From: Channallabes apus | Taxonomy: Eukaryota; Chordata; Actinopteri; Siluriformes; Clariidae | Reading direction: 5' to 3' | DNA: 64,000 nt | Assembly: GCA_030522415.1 (NCBI GenBank) | Contig: CM060131.1 | Coordinates: 8,478,703 to 8,542,702 of the forward strand | Part shown: positions 62,391 through 64,000 of the stretch, one piece after another | How the letters are laid out: each line of letters begins with the position of its first letter | Numbering within the stretch: position 1 is the stretch's first letter | Position numbers and translations under genes: made by a program | The notes under the pieces: model-generated | The model's input: only the letters and a program-made list of their open reading frames with translations | Told to the model about the DNA's origin: nothing | Database searches by the model: none

Positions 62391-63569
62391 GGTAAACATC
62401 CAAGCACTGAGGCACGCAAATCCCCTGACCACAATAAGGTGGCAATCCCTCAGGGGGGGGAAGATGAAAAATACAAATTAAATAAATAAAACAAAATAAA
62501 ATATCCTTAATCCAGATTTTATCAATCAACGACATAATATTGATCTTAGCTGGATGGTCTAATTCTCAAAACCGTTTAACCTAAAGAAAAACTTAACACA
62601 CTATAACTAGAATATTTACAAAACTGAAAGGTTGTCTTATGTATAATAAAAAAACCTCATAACTCAAAAAGATCATATTATGTTTTTATATATTTTTTTA
62701 GATTTTTTTTTATAGTAACTGAACAGCTCTCTTCTCTCCAATCCACTCCTAAACCACAGTCTCCTATTTCTCTGTGCGTGCTCTTCAGCCTGTGAATGAA
62801 TACACGCAGCGGAGGTTTTGTAAACTGTAGAGATACAATAATTTTACTGCTGGAAAATCAGCATTTTATCTAATTTGAAATATAAACCTAATATTATCTG
62901 TTACTTAATATATTTTCTTTTGATGATGACCATAACAGCCTACTGCATTTCATTATTTATAATAACACAAAAACAATATTACAATATTTGATATTTTAAT
63001 ATAAACTCGGTATCATTATCCTCCTTGTGTATGTGTAAAATACATTTGATTTGTTCTATTTTTTATTCTGATAGTGTGCTCAATTTGTTTCTAGTAATTT
63101 ATATATTTAAATTCGGATGCCTTTTACTGTTACAAATTTAACTCTTTGCAAAATAATAAAAATGTGCCTTGCTGTACAAGCCCTTGTGTTGTTGTTTGTG
63201 CTGCTGTTCTTTAATAATACCAATAATCAGATACAAACAGTCTGTCTAAACGAAAATTAAGCAATGCTTCTTAACTCATCATTATGTGGATATTTTTCAT
63301 GTTCGTTGGATAAAGTATGTACTGTAATGATTTGGTCTACTCTGTACTGTATGTGCGTGAGAGAGAGGGGTGTCGCGGTCGTGAAACAAAGGCTCATTTC
63401 AGCTCATTCAGTTTCTCTGAATGGATAGGTGAGAACAGCTGATTCACGGTGAATAATTTGCATTTGAGTGTTGCCAAGTGAAAAGAAGACAAACATCAAG
63501 ACGAACAACATATAAAACTGAGACAATATTTTAAAAAGAATCGCAATCAACCTGAACAGGTAAACTGGA
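62391..63569. other. AT-rich non-coding DNA
   Basis: No gene or repeat family is recognised. Confidence 0.5.
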
Positions 63570-63630
63570 ATAAAATCAGTAGCAGCATTAACTAAAGTAA
63601 TTAGTAATTATTAGCTGCTACTGATTTTAT
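63570..63630. repeat. 17-bp perfect inverted repeat
   Basis: ATAAAATCAGTAGCAGC at 63570-63586 is mirrored by GCTGCTACTGATTTTAT at 63614-63630, with a 27-bp AT-rich loop. Confidence 0.9.
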
Positions 63631-63784
63631 GGACTCCTCACGGTTAAATACGTTGGTCACATGCCAGCTGTATAAGCCGGTTACGGGACTCATTACGGTT
63701 GTATATCGTGCTCTGAATAATAAATTTTTTGTTTGCTGTTTGTTTGCTGAGTAAAATTAAAATAGAACAATTTTTTAAAACAGC

Positions 63785-64000
63785 ATCATCCAGGATTCGA
63801 ACCGACGCTTTGCAAATCCCTGACCGAGCGCTCTAACCGCTACACCAACCAGGCACTAAGAGACAACACACCTCCGTGACGTTAATAAACCACTCGCCTT
63901 CTTTGAAAGCAAGCGTTAAATAAGTAACGAAGTAAGCCTGTTATACAATTATACTATTTGCACGTGTATTTTATCTGTTTTAAACTTGGTGTCATTTGAT
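63785..64000 (-). repeat. Repeat unit with internal tRNA-like sequence, inverted copy
   Basis: On the minus strand ATAACAGGCTTACTTCGTTA and GCTTGCTTTCAAAGAAGG lead into TTGGTGTAGCGGTTAGAGCG and CGTCGGTTCGAATCC, matching 59825-60050. It continues past the window edge. Confidence 0.75.

Overview
The window looks like teleost fish nuclear DNA: split genes with GT-AG introns, long CA/TG and GATG microsatellites, several tRNA-derived SINE families, and many Tc1/mariner transposons. One conserved host gene can be read completely. Most of the rest is transposon-derived. I cannot name the species; the mix of Tc1 families and SINEs fits many teleosts.

1-22.8 kb: a p21-activated kinase gene on the + strand, best matched to pak1. 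Fourteen coding exons (3187-21791) join in phase to a 546-residue protein with an N-terminal proline-rich motif, the CRIB/autoinhibitory region, a PIX-binding proline motif and a complete Ste20-type kinase domain. DNA upstream of 3163 is probably the intron behind an untranslated first exon. The introns hold mariner-derived repeats, SINEs, a LINE reverse-transcriptase relic, a Tc1-like element and a 25-bp-period minisatellite of about 1.4 kb.

22.8-55.8 kb: a transposon-dense block with no recognisable host gene. It has a Tc1-like element with a second Tc1-like element inserted in it; a non-autonomous element with long inverted repeats (28.3-28.9 kb); a nested Tc1 cluster (31.2-33.7 kb); a two-gene PIF/Harbinger element (34.0-37.0 kb); a complete, apparently young Ty3/gypsy LTR retrotransposon of Gmr1-like order, integrase before reverse transcriptase (37.5-43.7 kb); and more Tc1 relics and SINEs. 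One Tc1 copy (52.9-54.5 kb) has a transposase broken by a single stop codon.

55.8-64 kb: a CpG-rich patch with a palindromic NRF1-type site and a good splice donor (about 56.37-56.57 kb) looks like the promoter and untranslated first exon of another + strand gene whose coding exons lie beyond the window. After it come a GTCCCC-bearing tandem repeat, AT-rich DNA with microsatellites, and an inverted pair of tRNA-like repeat units about 3.8 kb apart.

The items most worth following up are the intact Gmr1-like element with a SCAN-ancestor-like capsid, the Harbinger element that keeps both of its genes in broken form, and the orphan promoter. I found no bacterial-style operon, CRISPR array or clearly new multi-gene system.
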